NCBI GenBank assembly: GCA_934661755.1
Contig: CAKUJM010000017.1
Location: 1-54,177 of the forward strand
Direction of reading: 5' to 3'
DNA: 54,177 bases
Origin: an uncultured Lentisphaeria bacterium
GTDB taxonomy: Bacteria; Verrucomicrobiota; Lentisphaeria; Oligosphaerales; Oligosphaeraceae
Every line of letters begins with the position of its first letter. Position 1 is the first letter of the stretch. Of the stretch, positions 15,861 through 24,160 are shown one piece after another. A program made the position numbers and the translations under genes. The notes under the pieces are model-generated. The model worked only from the letters and a program-made list of their open reading frames with translations, was not told the DNA's origin and searched no databases.

Positions 15861-16591
15861 TGCATAGTCTATTATCATTTGCAGCGGAGGCGGAGCTGGG
15901 CTGGTGGTCAAATCTGGCCGCCCAGTTCCATCAGAATTTTATTGCGGCGGATCGTTGGAAATACCTGACCAATGGTCTGCTGGTGACCGTCGAGATTGCG
16001 CTGGGCGCGGTTCTGGTCGGGCTGATCCTGGGGCTGCTCATCGCCAGCATCCGGGCGACCCATGACAAGACCGGCCGGCTGGTGATCCTGGATTTCATCT
16101 GCAAGATCTATCTGACGGTGATCCGCGGCACGCCGCAGCTCATCCAGATCCTGATCATCTATTTTGTGATTTTCGCCTCGCTGGACGTGAGCAAGCTGCT
16201 GGTGGCGATCATGGCCTTCGGCATCAATTCCGGCGCATATACCGCGGAGATCATCCGCGCGGGGATCATGGCGGTGGACCGCGGCCAGTTCGAGGCCGGC
16301 AGCAGCCTGGGGCTCAATTACCGCCAGACGATGGTCCGGATCATCATCCCGCAGGCCTTCAAGACGGTGCTGCCGGCTTTGGCCAACGAGTTCATCACCC
16401 TGCTCAAGGACACCTCGCTGGCCAGCTGCATCGCCATGCAGGAACTGACCAAGGGCGGGACGATCATCCGCAGCCAGACCTACAACGCCTTCATGCCGCT
16501 GATTGCGGTGGCGCTGATCTACCTGGTGGTTGTCTGCGGCATCAGCAAGCTGGTGGCGCTGCTGGAAAGGAGACTGAAGCGCAATGAGTAG
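15860..16591 (+). CDS. Amino acid ABC transporter permease
   Basis: A 243-residue inner membrane protein of the HisM/GlnP type. The conserved polar amino acid permease signature is visible: TVEIALGAVLVGLILGLLIA, YLTVIRGTPQLIQILIIYF, and the EAA loop EAGSSLGLNYRQTMVRIIIPQAFKTVLPALANEFITLLKDTSL that docks to the ATPase. It overlaps the ATPase gene by eight bases, so the two are translated together. The start at 15860 lacks a ribosome binding site. A later start is possible but would remove part of the first helix. Confidence 0.92.
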   Translation: MHSLLSFAAEAELGWWSNLAAQFHQNFIAADRWKYLTNGLLVTVEIALGAVLVGLILGLLIASIRATHDKTGRLVILDFICKIYLTVIRGTPQLIQILIIYFVIFASLDVSKLLVAIMAFGINSGAYTAEIIRAGIMAVDRGQFEAGSSLGLNYRQTMVRIIIPQAFKTVLPALANEFITLLKDTSLASCIAMQELTKGGTIIRSQTYNAFMPLIAVALIYLVVVCGISKLVALLERRLKRNE

Positions 16592-17345
16592 CCATAATGA
16601 GTCCGGCAAGGGCGCGCCGGTCATCCGCGCCATCAATCTCCACAAGCATTTCGCCAACAATGTCCGGGCGCTCAACGGCATTTCCAATGACATCTATCCC
16701 GGCGAAGTGGTATGCATCATCGGGCCGTCCGGATCCGGCAAAAGCACCTTCCTGCGAAGCCTGAATCTGCTGGAGACGCCCACTTCCGGGCAGATCTGGT
16801 TCCGGGATCAGGAGCTTACCGCCAAGGGCGCGCCGATCAACGAGATCCGGCGCCATATCGGGATGGTCTTCCAGCACTTCAACCTCTTCCCGCATTTGAC
16901 AGTGCGGCGCAACATCACGATTGCGCCGACATTGCTCAAGCTCAAGAGCGTCCAGGAGGCCGACGAGGCGGCCGACCGGCTGCTGGAGCGTGTCGGACTG
17001 CTTGACAAGGCGGAGGTCTATCCGGCACAGCTGTCCGGCGGCCAGAAGCAGCGCATCGCCATTGTCAGGGCGATGGCGATGGAGCCGGAGGTGCTGCTGT
17101 TCGACGAGCCGACCAGCGCGCTTGACCCGGAGATGGTCGGCGAGGTGCTGCAGGTGATCAAGCAGCTGGCCCACAGCGGCATGACAATGGCGATCGTCAC
17201 CCATGAGATGGGCTTTGCCCGTGAAGTGGCCTCGCGGGTGCTGTTCATCGACGGCGGGCAGCTGCTGGAGGAGAACGCCCCGAAGGAGTTCTTCGCCAAT
17301 CCGCGCCATCCGCGGCTGCAGGATTTCCTGTCGAAGGTGCTGTAG
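16584..17345 (+). CDS. Amino acid ABC transporter ATP-binding protein
   Basis: A 253-residue ATPase of the GlnQ/HisP type. It has Walker A GPSGSGKST, the Q-loop in GMVFQHFNLFPHLTV, the signature LSGGQKQRIAI, Walker B VLLFDEPTSALDPE and the switch His in AIVTHEM. It powers uptake with the adjacent permease and binding protein. The start overlaps the permease gene by eight bases. The order binding protein, permease, ATPase is typical of polar amino acid importers. Confidence 0.95.
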   Translation: MSSHNESGKGAPVIRAINLHKHFANNVRALNGISNDIYPGEVVCIIGPSGSGKSTFLRSLNLLETPTSGQIWFRDQELTAKGAPINEIRRHIGMVFQHFNLFPHLTVRRNITIAPTLLKLKSVQEADEAADRLLERVGLLDKAEVYPAQLSGGQKQRIAIVRAMAMEPEVLLFDEPTSALDPEMVGEVLQVIKQLAHSGMTMAIVTHEMGFAREVASRVLFIDGGQLLEENAPKEFFANPRHPRLQDFLSKVL

Positions 17346-17388
17346 ACGCCGTTTTTTCCGCCATGACCCGGGGAGTTTTTTTGCCGCC

Positions 17389-18381
17389 ATGATTGTTCCA
17401 GAGATTGAAATGGAAGGGCTTTTCGAGCAGGATGGCATCGGCCTCTATCGCATTGCGTCGCCCAGCGCGGTGGATGCGCTGGTGCTTTCCACGCCCCATA
17501 CCCGCCGGATCTGCAACGACCCCACCTGCGCCGGCGTGGAGTACACGAGGCTGCTTTCGGCCGCATGCGCTATCGCCTTCCGGCTGAATGCGATGCAACT
17601 CCAGGAGCATTCCACCGCAGTGGTCAATATCCTCCGCGGCGGCCTCAATTTCGGCTTGCGCGAAGCGCTTGCCGACGCCTTCGGCTGGAACTGCCATTCG
17701 ACCTGCTTCATCAGCGCCCAGCGCGCCCGCGACAGCGTGGACTCGGAGGATTGGCATATCACCGAGAACAGCTACGCCAAGGTATACCTGCCGGAGGATG
17801 CGACCCTGGTCATCGGCGATGTCGTGGCCACCGGCACCAGCCTGCGCTATGCCTTGCAGGAGATGCTCAAGAGCGCAGTCGATCAGAAGATCAGCCTGCG
17901 GAGCATCGTATTTTTCACCATTGGCGGCGGCAAGGCGCTGGAGATCCTCGATGAGATCGACGGCCGCTGCCGCCAGCTTTTCCCCGGCTACGCGGGCACC
18001 ACCCTCTTCTACATCGAGGGGTGCTTCACCTGTGCGGAGGCGGGCATGCCCCTGACCATCCGCCTGACCGGCACCGACCTGCTTCGCCGCGATGCAGTCA
18101 TGGCGCCGCAATTCGTGGAGTCGCAATACGAGAATCCCGCCTATCCCCTGGAGCGGTGCGTGATCTACGACGCCGGATCGCGGGCATTCTGGGTGCGCGA
18201 ATACGCCCGGGATGTCATCGAGTACTGGAGCCAGAATCTGCAATTGGCCGAGCACGGGATGACCTTCCGCGAGTTGCTGTCGGAGCGGTTCCCGCAGCTG
18301 GATCCGGAAAGATTTGACCATTTTGTCGATTTGCGGGAGTTGTGCCGCCAGCAAATCGACGCGATGAAGCAGCTGCTTTAG
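17389..18381 (+). CDS. Phosphoribosyltransferase-fold protein of unknown specificity
   Basis: A 330-residue protein with a type I PRTase pattern. AVVNILRGGLNFGLREAL resembles the pyrophosphate loop of uracil-type enzymes (ILRAGL), and TLVIGDVVATGTSLRYAL is the PRPP-binding loop with two acidic-type positions and T-G-T-S. The C-terminal 130 residues, including IEGCFTCAEAGMPL and RAFWVREYARDVIEYW, are not recognised. I chose the ATG at 17389, 43 bases after the ATPase gene, because the longer frame overlaps that gene. The CodB-type permease gene follows by 68 bases. Together they suggest nucleobase salvage, but the base and even catalysis are unproven. Confidence 0.7.
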   Translation: MIVPEIEMEGLFEQDGIGLYRIASPSAVDALVLSTPHTRRICNDPTCAGVEYTRLLSAACAIAFRLNAMQLQEHSTAVVNILRGGLNFGLREALADAFGWNCHSTCFISAQRARDSVDSEDWHITENSYAKVYLPEDATLVIGDVVATGTSLRYALQEMLKSAVDQKISLRSIVFFTIGGGKALEILDEIDGRCRQLFPGYAGTTLFYIEGCFTCAEAGMPLTIRLTGTDLLRRDAVMAPQFVESQYENPAYPLERCVIYDAGSRAFWVREYARDVIEYWSQNLQLAEHGMTFRELLSERFPQLDPERFDHFVDLRELCRQQIDAMKQLL

Positions 18382-18449
18382 ACCGGCGGGGGAAGGGGAA
18401 AACGGCTCCACGGCACGCCAGGTGCAACTTATTGGAAAAGGGGTCCATC

Positions 18450-19748
18450 ATGTCAGAGCGAACCAGTCACAACAATGATTTCGAACAAGGCAATGTCCCC
18501 GCCGGGAGCCGCCGCGGCTTTTGGCCGATGCTGGTGGTGATGCTGGGATTCACCTTCTTTTCCGCATCGATGTTCGCGGGGGGGCGCCTGGGCGCGGGAA
18601 TGACCTTCAAGGGCTTCCTGCTGTCGGTGCTGGCCGGAAATCTGATCCTGGGCGCCTATACGGGCGTGCTGGCGTTCATGGCGGCCAGGACGGGCTCCAG
18701 CATCCATATCCTGTCGCGCTATGCCTTTGGACAGAAGGGCTCGTATCTTCCCAGCGCGATTCTGGCGTTCACCCAGGTCGGATGGTTTGGCGTGGGGGTG
18801 GCGATGTTCGCCATTCCGGTGCAGGCATATCTCAAGGAGCAGGGATTCGCCTGGGCGCAGGGCAATGGCTGCCTGTGGGCAATTGTGCTGGCCGCCGGCG
18901 CCTGCATGACCTTCACTGCATATTTCGGCATCAAGAGCCTGACCATCCTATCCTTCGTCGCGGTGCCGCTGATCATCGTCTTCGGATGCCTTTCCAGCGG
19001 CCGGGCGCTGCTGTCCGAAGGCGGCGCGGGGCTGACCAAGCTGCTCAACTTCACTCCGGATGCCGAAAGCGCGATCAGCGCCACCACCGCGATCGCGATC
19101 TCGATCGGGTCATTCATCTCCGGGGGGACATGCACGCCGGACTTCGTGCGCTTCTCCAAGAACAGCCGGGTCGCCGTCATGACCACGGTGATCGCGTTCT
19201 TCCTGGGAAATACGCTGATGTTCTTCTTCGGGGCCGCCGGCGCCATGGTGTACAACAAGGCGGATATCGCCGATGTGCTGGTGATCCAGGGGCTGCTGCT
19301 GCCGGCCATCCTCTCGCTGGGACTGAATATCTGGACCACCAACGACAACGCGATCTATACCTCCGGGCTGGGGGTGTCGAACATCACCGGACTGCCCAAG
19401 CGGCTTACCGTGCTGGTCAACGGGACGATCGGGACGCTGGCGGCAGTGTGGCTCTACAACAACTTTGTCAGCTATCTCAATTTCCTCAACACCATCATTC
19501 CGCCGGTGGGCGCGGTGCTGATCGCCGACTTCTTCGTGTGCCATTGCGGGCAGTACCAGCCGATTGAGAAGACGGTCTTCCGCCGGGTCAACTGGTGCGC
19601 GGTGGTGGCCTGGATGGCGGGATCCGCGGTGGCGTTCGTGCCCGTCGGGGTCGCGGCGATCAATGGCATGATCTGCGCCGCCTTCGTCTACATCTTCCTG
19701 TCGATGGCGGTGGTGTTCTTCAAGGACCACCAGGAGGCCGCCCGGTAA
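18450..19748 (+). CDS. NCS1-family nucleobase permease, CodB-like
   Basis: A 432-residue membrane protein with about 12 hydrophobic segments. Sequence such as GFWPMLVVMLGFTFFSASMFAGGRLG, FQ-type TM region ILSRYAFGQKGSYLPSAILAFTQVGWFGVGVAMFA and VGAVLIADFFV is close to cytosine permeases of the NCS1 family. It probably imports cytosine or a related base with a proton. The ATG at 18450 has an AAGGGG-like site nearby. A preceding PRTase-like gene would trap the imported base as nucleotide. No cytosine deaminase gene is in the window. Confidence 0.87.
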   Translation: MSERTSHNNDFEQGNVPAGSRRGFWPMLVVMLGFTFFSASMFAGGRLGAGMTFKGFLLSVLAGNLILGAYTGVLAFMAARTGSSIHILSRYAFGQKGSYLPSAILAFTQVGWFGVGVAMFAIPVQAYLKEQGFAWAQGNGCLWAIVLAAGACMTFTAYFGIKSLTILSFVAVPLIIVFGCLSSGRALLSEGGAGLTKLLNFTPDAESAISATTAIAISIGSFISGGTCTPDFVRFSKNSRVAVMTTVIAFFLGNTLMFFFGAAGAMVYNKADIADVLVIQGLLLPAILSLGLNIWTTNDNAIYTSGLGVSNITGLPKRLTVLVNGTIGTLAAVWLYNNFVSYLNFLNTIIPPVGAVLIADFFVCHCGQYQPIEKTVFRRVNWCAVVAWMAGSAVAFVPVGVAAINGMICAAFVYIFLSMAVVFFKDHQEAAR

Positions 19749-19761
19749 AGGATGGGCCGTC

Positions 19762-21090
19762 ATGTTCCTGCTGTACGACATCCTCTTCCCGCTGCTGGTG
19801 CTGTGCTATCTGCCCTTCTACCTGGCCCATTGCATTCGCCGCGGCGGGCTGACCGTTGATTTCTGGGAGCGCTTCGGCATCTTCCCCGCGGCGGTGAAGG
19901 CGCGTCTGAAGGCGCTGAAGGCGCCGATATGGATCCATGCGGTAAGTGTCGGCGAGACGGTGGAGGCGCTGTCGTTCATCCAACAGTGGCTGGCGCGCCA
20001 TCCGGACGGCGAAGTGGTGTTCTCCTGTGGAACCGCCACCGGTTTTGCGCTGGCCCGGAAGAAGCTCCCGCCACAGGTGGTTGCCATCTACTGCCCTCTG
20101 GACTGCTTCTGGATGGTGTGGCGCGCGATGCGGCTGATCCGGCCGCGCTGCCTGGCGATTCTCGAAGTGGAGATCTGGCCCAACCTCATCCGCCAGGCCC
20201 ATCGCCGGGGGGCGAAGGTGGTCATGGTCAATGGCCGCATGTCCGACCGGTCCAGCGCGGGCTATGCCAGATGGCGATTCGTGTTCAAGCCGGTGTTCGA
20301 CTGCTTTGACGCGCTTTGCGTGCAGACCCGGGAAGACCGGCTGCGGATCGAACGGGTGGTTGGCGCCGCCGACCCCCGTGTGCATGTCGTGGGGACGGTG
20401 AAATTCGACCAGGTGGCGGATGCCGCCGCCGGCGACGTGAGCCAGGCGCTCCGGCAGGCCTTTGGCGACGGCGACCGGGTGCTGTTCTGCGCCGGCAGCA
20501 CCCATCCCGGCGAGGAACAGCTCATGTGCCGGGCGACGGCGCAATTGCGCCGGGATCACCCGGGATTCCGGATGGCGCTGGTGCCGCGCCATGCCGAACG
20601 CGGCGCGGAGGTCGTCAAGGTGATCGAGGCAGCCGGGCTGCGCTGGCGGTCGGTGGCGCCGGTCGAGGGCGCCACGCCCTGCGCGTCCGGCGAGGCCGAG
20701 GTGCTGCTGGTGAATACCACCGGCCAGCTGATGGGGTACTATGGCAACGCCGATATCTGCTATGTCGGCAAGAGCATGTGCGGCCAGACTGGCGGCCATA
20801 ACATCATCGAGCCGGCGATCTTCGGCAAGGCGATCATCTATGGCGATCACATGGAGAATTTCCGGCAGGTCGATGAGATCTTCCGACAGGCCGGGGCGGC
20901 AGTGGCGGTGCCGGACGAGGAGGCCTTCCTCCGCGAGCTTGTCCGCCTGACGGACGATGACGCCTTCAGGGAAGAACTTGGCGGGCGGGCCCGACGGGTG
21001 GTCGAGCGGAACCGCGGCGCAATCAGCAGGACGCTTGACGTCATTGACGGCCTTCTGGACGGGGAGGCGGATTCCCCGCCGGAGACGTGA
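19762..21090 (+). CDS. waaA: 3-deoxy-D-manno-octulosonic acid (Kdo) transferase
   Basis: A 442-residue membrane-anchored glycosyltransferase (GT30) that adds Kdo to lipid A precursors. Family motifs are clear: an N-terminal hydrophobic anchor, WIHAVSVGETVEALSFI, FSCGTATGFALA, LEVEIWPNLIRQAHRRGAKVVMVNGRMSDRS, VGTVKFD, FCAGSTHPGEEQ, and the C-terminal nucleotide-sugar site GGHNIIEPAIFGKAIIYGDHMENF. It shows that the organism makes a Gram-negative lipopolysaccharide. It begins 13 bases after the permease gene and precedes glmS, which feeds aminosugar and envelope synthesis. Confidence 0.95.
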   Translation: MFLLYDILFPLLVLCYLPFYLAHCIRRGGLTVDFWERFGIFPAAVKARLKALKAPIWIHAVSVGETVEALSFIQQWLARHPDGEVVFSCGTATGFALARKKLPPQVVAIYCPLDCFWMVWRAMRLIRPRCLAILEVEIWPNLIRQAHRRGAKVVMVNGRMSDRSSAGYARWRFVFKPVFDCFDALCVQTREDRLRIERVVGAADPRVHVVGTVKFDQVADAAAGDVSQALRQAFGDGDRVLFCAGSTHPGEEQLMCRATAQLRRDHPGFRMALVPRHAERGAEVVKVIEAAGLRWRSVAPVEGATPCASGEAEVLLVNTTGQLMGYYGNADICYVGKSMCGQTGGHNIIEPAIFGKAIIYGDHMENFRQVDEIFRQAGAAVAVPDEEAFLRELVRLTDDDAFREELGGRARRVVERNRGAISRTLDVIDGLLDGEADSPPET

Positions 21091-21204
21091 AAGACGGTGG
21101 CTTCCGGCGTCAGGCCAATCAATGGCGACGGAAGGCAGTGGCTTCACGGAACCGGCAGTCTCCAGACCACACATAATCCACACCCAATATAGGCATTTCA
21201 ACCC

Positions 21205-23028
21205 ATGTGCGGAATAGTCGGTTTCACTGGCAATGACATTGCGGCGGCGCCCATCCTGCTGGATGGCCTGCGGCGTCTGGAGTACCGCGGCTACGATTCG
21301 TCGGGCGCGGCGTTTATTGAGAATGGCCGGCTGCGGGTGATCCGGTCGGTGGGGAAGGTCGCGGCCCTGGAGGCCAGGATTGCGCCGCTGGACATCACCT
21401 CCAGCTGTGGCATTGCCCATACGCGCTGGGCGACCCATGGCGCGGCGCTGGAGAAGAACGCCCATCCGCATACGGATGACCGCGGCGAGTTTGCGGTGGT
21501 CCACAATGGCATCATCGAGAACTATCGTGCGCTGAGGCGGGAGCTGGAGTCGCGGGGGCGCAGATTCGCCTCGGAGACCGACAGCGAAGTCATCCCGATG
21601 CTGATTTCCGAGTTGTATGACGGCGACTTGCCGACGGCGGTCGCATCGGCCCTGCGCCAGCTCAAGGGGACCTTCGGCATTGCGGTCATCTGCGCCTTCC
21701 ATCCGGGGATGATCGTGTCGGCCCGCGCCGGCAGCCCGGTCATCCTCGGGGTCGGCAACGGCTGCAACCTGGTGGCCAGCGACGCCTCGGCATTGGCTTC
21801 CCGTACCCAGCAGGTGATTTATCTCAATGACGGCGAGATGGCGGTGCTCACTCCGGAGGGCATTGAAGTGCGCGACTTCACCAACAGCGTGCTCTCGCCC
21901 GAGATCTCGCTGCTGGGCAGCGAATACGCGGACACCGGGCGCGGCGACTATGAGCATTTCATGCTCAAGGAAATCTTCGAACAGCCGGATGCCGTGCGCA
22001 ACACCTTGCGCGGACGCCTCGATCCCGAACGCGGAAACACCACCCTGGGCGGGCTGAACCTGTCGCCGCGCGAATTGGCGGATATCACCCGCATTGTCAT
22101 CGCCGGCTGCGGATCCAGCCTGCATGCCGGACTTATCGGCAAATACTACATCGAGGATCTGGCCGGCATCCCCGCCGCAGTCGAGCAGGCGGCGGAGTTC
22201 CGCTACCGCAATCCGATCATCGAGCCGCATACCATGGTGGTGCCGATCAGCCAGTCCGGCGAAACCGCCGATACCCTGGCGGCGGTCCACGAGGCGGTCA
22301 ACAAGGGAGCGGTGGTGGCCGCAATCTCCAATGTCGTGGGATCGACGATTGCGCGCACCTGCGCACGCGGCATCTATCTGCACGCCGGGCCGGAAATCAG
22401 CGTGGCCTCCACCAAGGCCTTCAACTGCCAGCTGACCGCGCTGCTGCTGCTGGCGATCAAATTCGCCCGAAACCGCCGGCTGAGCCACGAACAGGGAAGG
22501 CATATCGTGGAGGCCGTCAGCCGGCTGCCGGAGCTTATCGGCATGGTGCTGGAACAGGCCGGCGATATCCGCCAGATCGCGGAAAAATACGCCGGATTGC
22601 GGGATTTCTTTTTCATCGGACGCGGGACGCTCTACCCGGTGGCACTGGAGGGCGCCCTCAAACTCAAGGAAATCAGCTATGTCCACGCCGAAGGCTATCA
22701 TGCCGCCGAACTTAAGCACGGTCCCATCTCCCAGCTCGGACCGGATGCGCCGGTGATCGCCATGGCCAACCGGGGACCCGGATACGACAAGCTCCTCGGA
22801 AACATCGAGGAGTGCGCGGCGCGGCTCTCGCCAATCATCGCCGTCGTCAATCACCCGGAGGATGCGGCAAACGCCAAGGATAAAATCGTCGTGCCCGAAT
22901 GCGGACCATATATTGCGCCGATGGTGTCGGTTACCGCCCTGCAGCTCTTCGCATATTATTTCGCCAAGGCACGCGGCTGTGAAATCGATCAGCCGCGAAA
23001 CCTGGCAAAGAGTGTGACCGTGGAATAG
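21205..23028 (+). CDS. glmS: Glutamine-fructose-6-phosphate aminotransferase (isomerizing)
   Basis: A 607-residue enzyme that makes glucosamine-6-phosphate for peptidoglycan and LPS. The N-terminal glutaminase domain starts MCGIVGFTGN, with the nucleophile Cys right after Met, and contains RRLEYRGYDSSGA and HTRWATHG. Two SIS domains follow, with AGCGSSLHAGL, PISQSGETADTL, SVASTKAFNCQL, and the C-terminal LKLKEISYVHAEGYHAAELKHGP and PRNLAKSVTVE, the usual ending. Length matches the family. No Shine-Dalgarno motif is seen. A strong intrinsic terminator lies just after the stop. No glmS ribozyme-like region was recognised in the 114-base upstream gap. Confidence 0.97.
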   Translation: MCGIVGFTGNDIAAAPILLDGLRRLEYRGYDSSGAAFIENGRLRVIRSVGKVAALEARIAPLDITSSCGIAHTRWATHGAALEKNAHPHTDDRGEFAVVHNGIIENYRALRRELESRGRRFASETDSEVIPMLISELYDGDLPTAVASALRQLKGTFGIAVICAFHPGMIVSARAGSPVILGVGNGCNLVASDASALASRTQQVIYLNDGEMAVLTPEGIEVRDFTNSVLSPEISLLGSEYADTGRGDYEHFMLKEIFEQPDAVRNTLRGRLDPERGNTTLGGLNLSPRELADITRIVIAGCGSSLHAGLIGKYYIEDLAGIPAAVEQAAEFRYRNPIIEPHTMVVPISQSGETADTLAAVHEAVNKGAVVAAISNVVGSTIARTCARGIYLHAGPEISVASTKAFNCQLTALLLLAIKFARNRRLSHEQGRHIVEAVSRLPELIGMVLEQAGDIRQIAEKYAGLRDFFFIGRGTLYPVALEGALKLKEISYVHAEGYHAAELKHGPISQLGPDAPVIAMANRGPGYDKLLGNIEECAARLSPIIAVVNHPEDAANAKDKIVVPECGPYIAPMVSVTALQLFAYYFAKARGCEIDQPRNLAKSVTVE

Positions 23029-23035
23029 AAGAAAA

Positions 23036-23080
23036 ACGGACGCAGACGGGACGTTGTCTTCCGTCTGCGTCCGTCCTTTT
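23036..23080 (+). terminator. Intrinsic terminator of glmS
   Basis: A 14-bp perfect stem, ACGGACGCAGACGG (23036-23049) and its complement (23061-23074), encloses an 11-base loop and is followed by CCTTTT. It starts eight bases after the glmS stop codon. Confidence 0.88.
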
Positions 23081-23093
23081 CCGTTTCTCCGTT

Positions 23094-23129
23094 TATATTA
23101 TCCCCGCTGCCAACGTTGGCAGCGGGGAT
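23094..23129 (+). promoter_or_regulatory. 30-bp perfect palindromic operator before the lacI-type gene
   Basis: Positions 23100-23129 form a perfect inverted repeat centred on CCAACGTTGG with extended arms of GCTG and GGGG type. LacI-family operators typically have a central CG and half-sites such as this. A TATATT box (23094-23099) abuts it. The site is 37 bases before the regulator start and presumably controls lacI-uxaB-uxaA by autoregulation. Confidence 0.8.
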
Positions 23130-23165
23130 TTCCGTCTACAACACCACAGAGGAAGGACAATAAGG

Positions 23166-24146
23166 ATGGCCGTGACATTGAAGGATCTGGCCGCGATGTC
23201 GGGATGCTCGATTCGCACGGTGAACCGGGTGATATGGCGGTCCGGTCCGGTCGCGGAGGCGAAGCGTCTTCGGATTGAGGCGTTGTTGCGGGAGCATCAC
23301 TATGTCCCGAACATGGCGGCCCGCAATCTCAAGCAATCGCGCCGCAATTTTGCGGGGATCATCATCAACGGCGGCACGACGGTGCAGATTTTCCTGCGGA
23401 AGCTTTCGGCGCTGGTGAACCGCCTGGGCGATCAGGGCTTTTATCCGCTGCTGGGTCATCCGGTGGGCGATGCCGTGCGATTGGAGCAGCTGCTCGGGGA
23501 GTGGACGGGGCTGGTGCAGCATGTCATCTTCATGTACATGCCGCCGGCGGAAATCCTGGAGCATCTGCCGTTGTCGAGCCATCGCTTCGGGATGCATTTC
23601 ACGGTGCTGGACGCCATGGGCGATTTGCCGTCGGAGGTGTCGGGCCTGCGGATCGACCGCGGCGCCGGCATTTTCGAGGCCATCAGCCAGCTGTGCGCCG
23701 GCGGGCATCGCCGCATTTTGCGGCTGGGGAATGTGTCGTCACGTGACGACGGCTGGAAAGCCGCCCGGGAGCATTTTTCCGGCACGGTGGAGTTTTCGCA
23801 CCTGCCGGTCCAGCCGGAGTGCGAGGTGGCCGCGGAGCTGGGCGGCCGCATTTTTGCCGGCCGTCCGGATGCGGTTTTCTGCGACACCGACCGTGCGGCG
23901 TCGGGAGTGCTGCGGGCCGCCGCCGCCGCCGGACTGTCGGTTCCGGCGGATTTTTCGCTGGTGGGGTTTGACGACGATCCGATGGCGTCGATGCTCACTC
24001 CGCGCCTGTCCAGCGTATCCCATCCGCTGGACGAACTCAATGCCGCCGCCGTCGCCATTGTTTCCTCCGGGCAGTCAGTCAAGGCGGCCGACCAGAGCTT
24101 TCCCGCCCGTTTTGTTCTTCGTGAGAGCGTCAAAACCAGAAACTGA
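23166..24146 (+). CDS. LacI-family transcriptional regulator of hexuronate genes
   Basis: A 326-residue repressor. The N-terminal helix-turn-helix is typical (TLKDLAAMSGCSIRTVNRVI, residues about 4-23), with the hinge helix around VPNMAARNLKQSRRNFAGIII. The remaining periplasmic-binding-like domain ends with the conserved SLVGFDDDPMASMLTPRLSSVSHPL. AGGAAGGA-like sequence (about 23150-23157) precedes the ATG. It is first in an operon with tagaturonate reductase (14-base gap) and altronate dehydratase, so its effector is likely a galacturonate-pathway intermediate, by inference. The 30-bp palindrome upstream is its likely operator. Confidence 0.92.
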   Translation: MAVTLKDLAAMSGCSIRTVNRVIWRSGPVAEAKRLRIEALLREHHYVPNMAARNLKQSRRNFAGIIINGGTTVQIFLRKLSALVNRLGDQGFYPLLGHPVGDAVRLEQLLGEWTGLVQHVIFMYMPPAEILEHLPLSSHRFGMHFTVLDAMGDLPSEVSGLRIDRGAGIFEAISQLCAGGHRRILRLGNVSSRDDGWKAAREHFSGTVEFSHLPVQPECEVAAELGGRIFAGRPDAVFCDTDRAASGVLRAAAAAGLSVPADFSLVGFDDDPMASMLTPRLSSVSHPLDELNAAAVAIVSSGQSVKAADQSFPARFVLRESVKTRN

Positions 24147-24160
24147 AAAATCCAATTGCC

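Noticed and set aside
21091..21204. glmS ribozyme upstream of glmS
   Set aside because: The gap is only 114 bases, and no recognisable ribozyme core could be matched by eye.
19720..22854. 1044-codon minus-strand frame across waaA and glmS
   Set aside because: Both plus-strand genes are clear. The antisense frame spans two genes and lacks recognisable domains.
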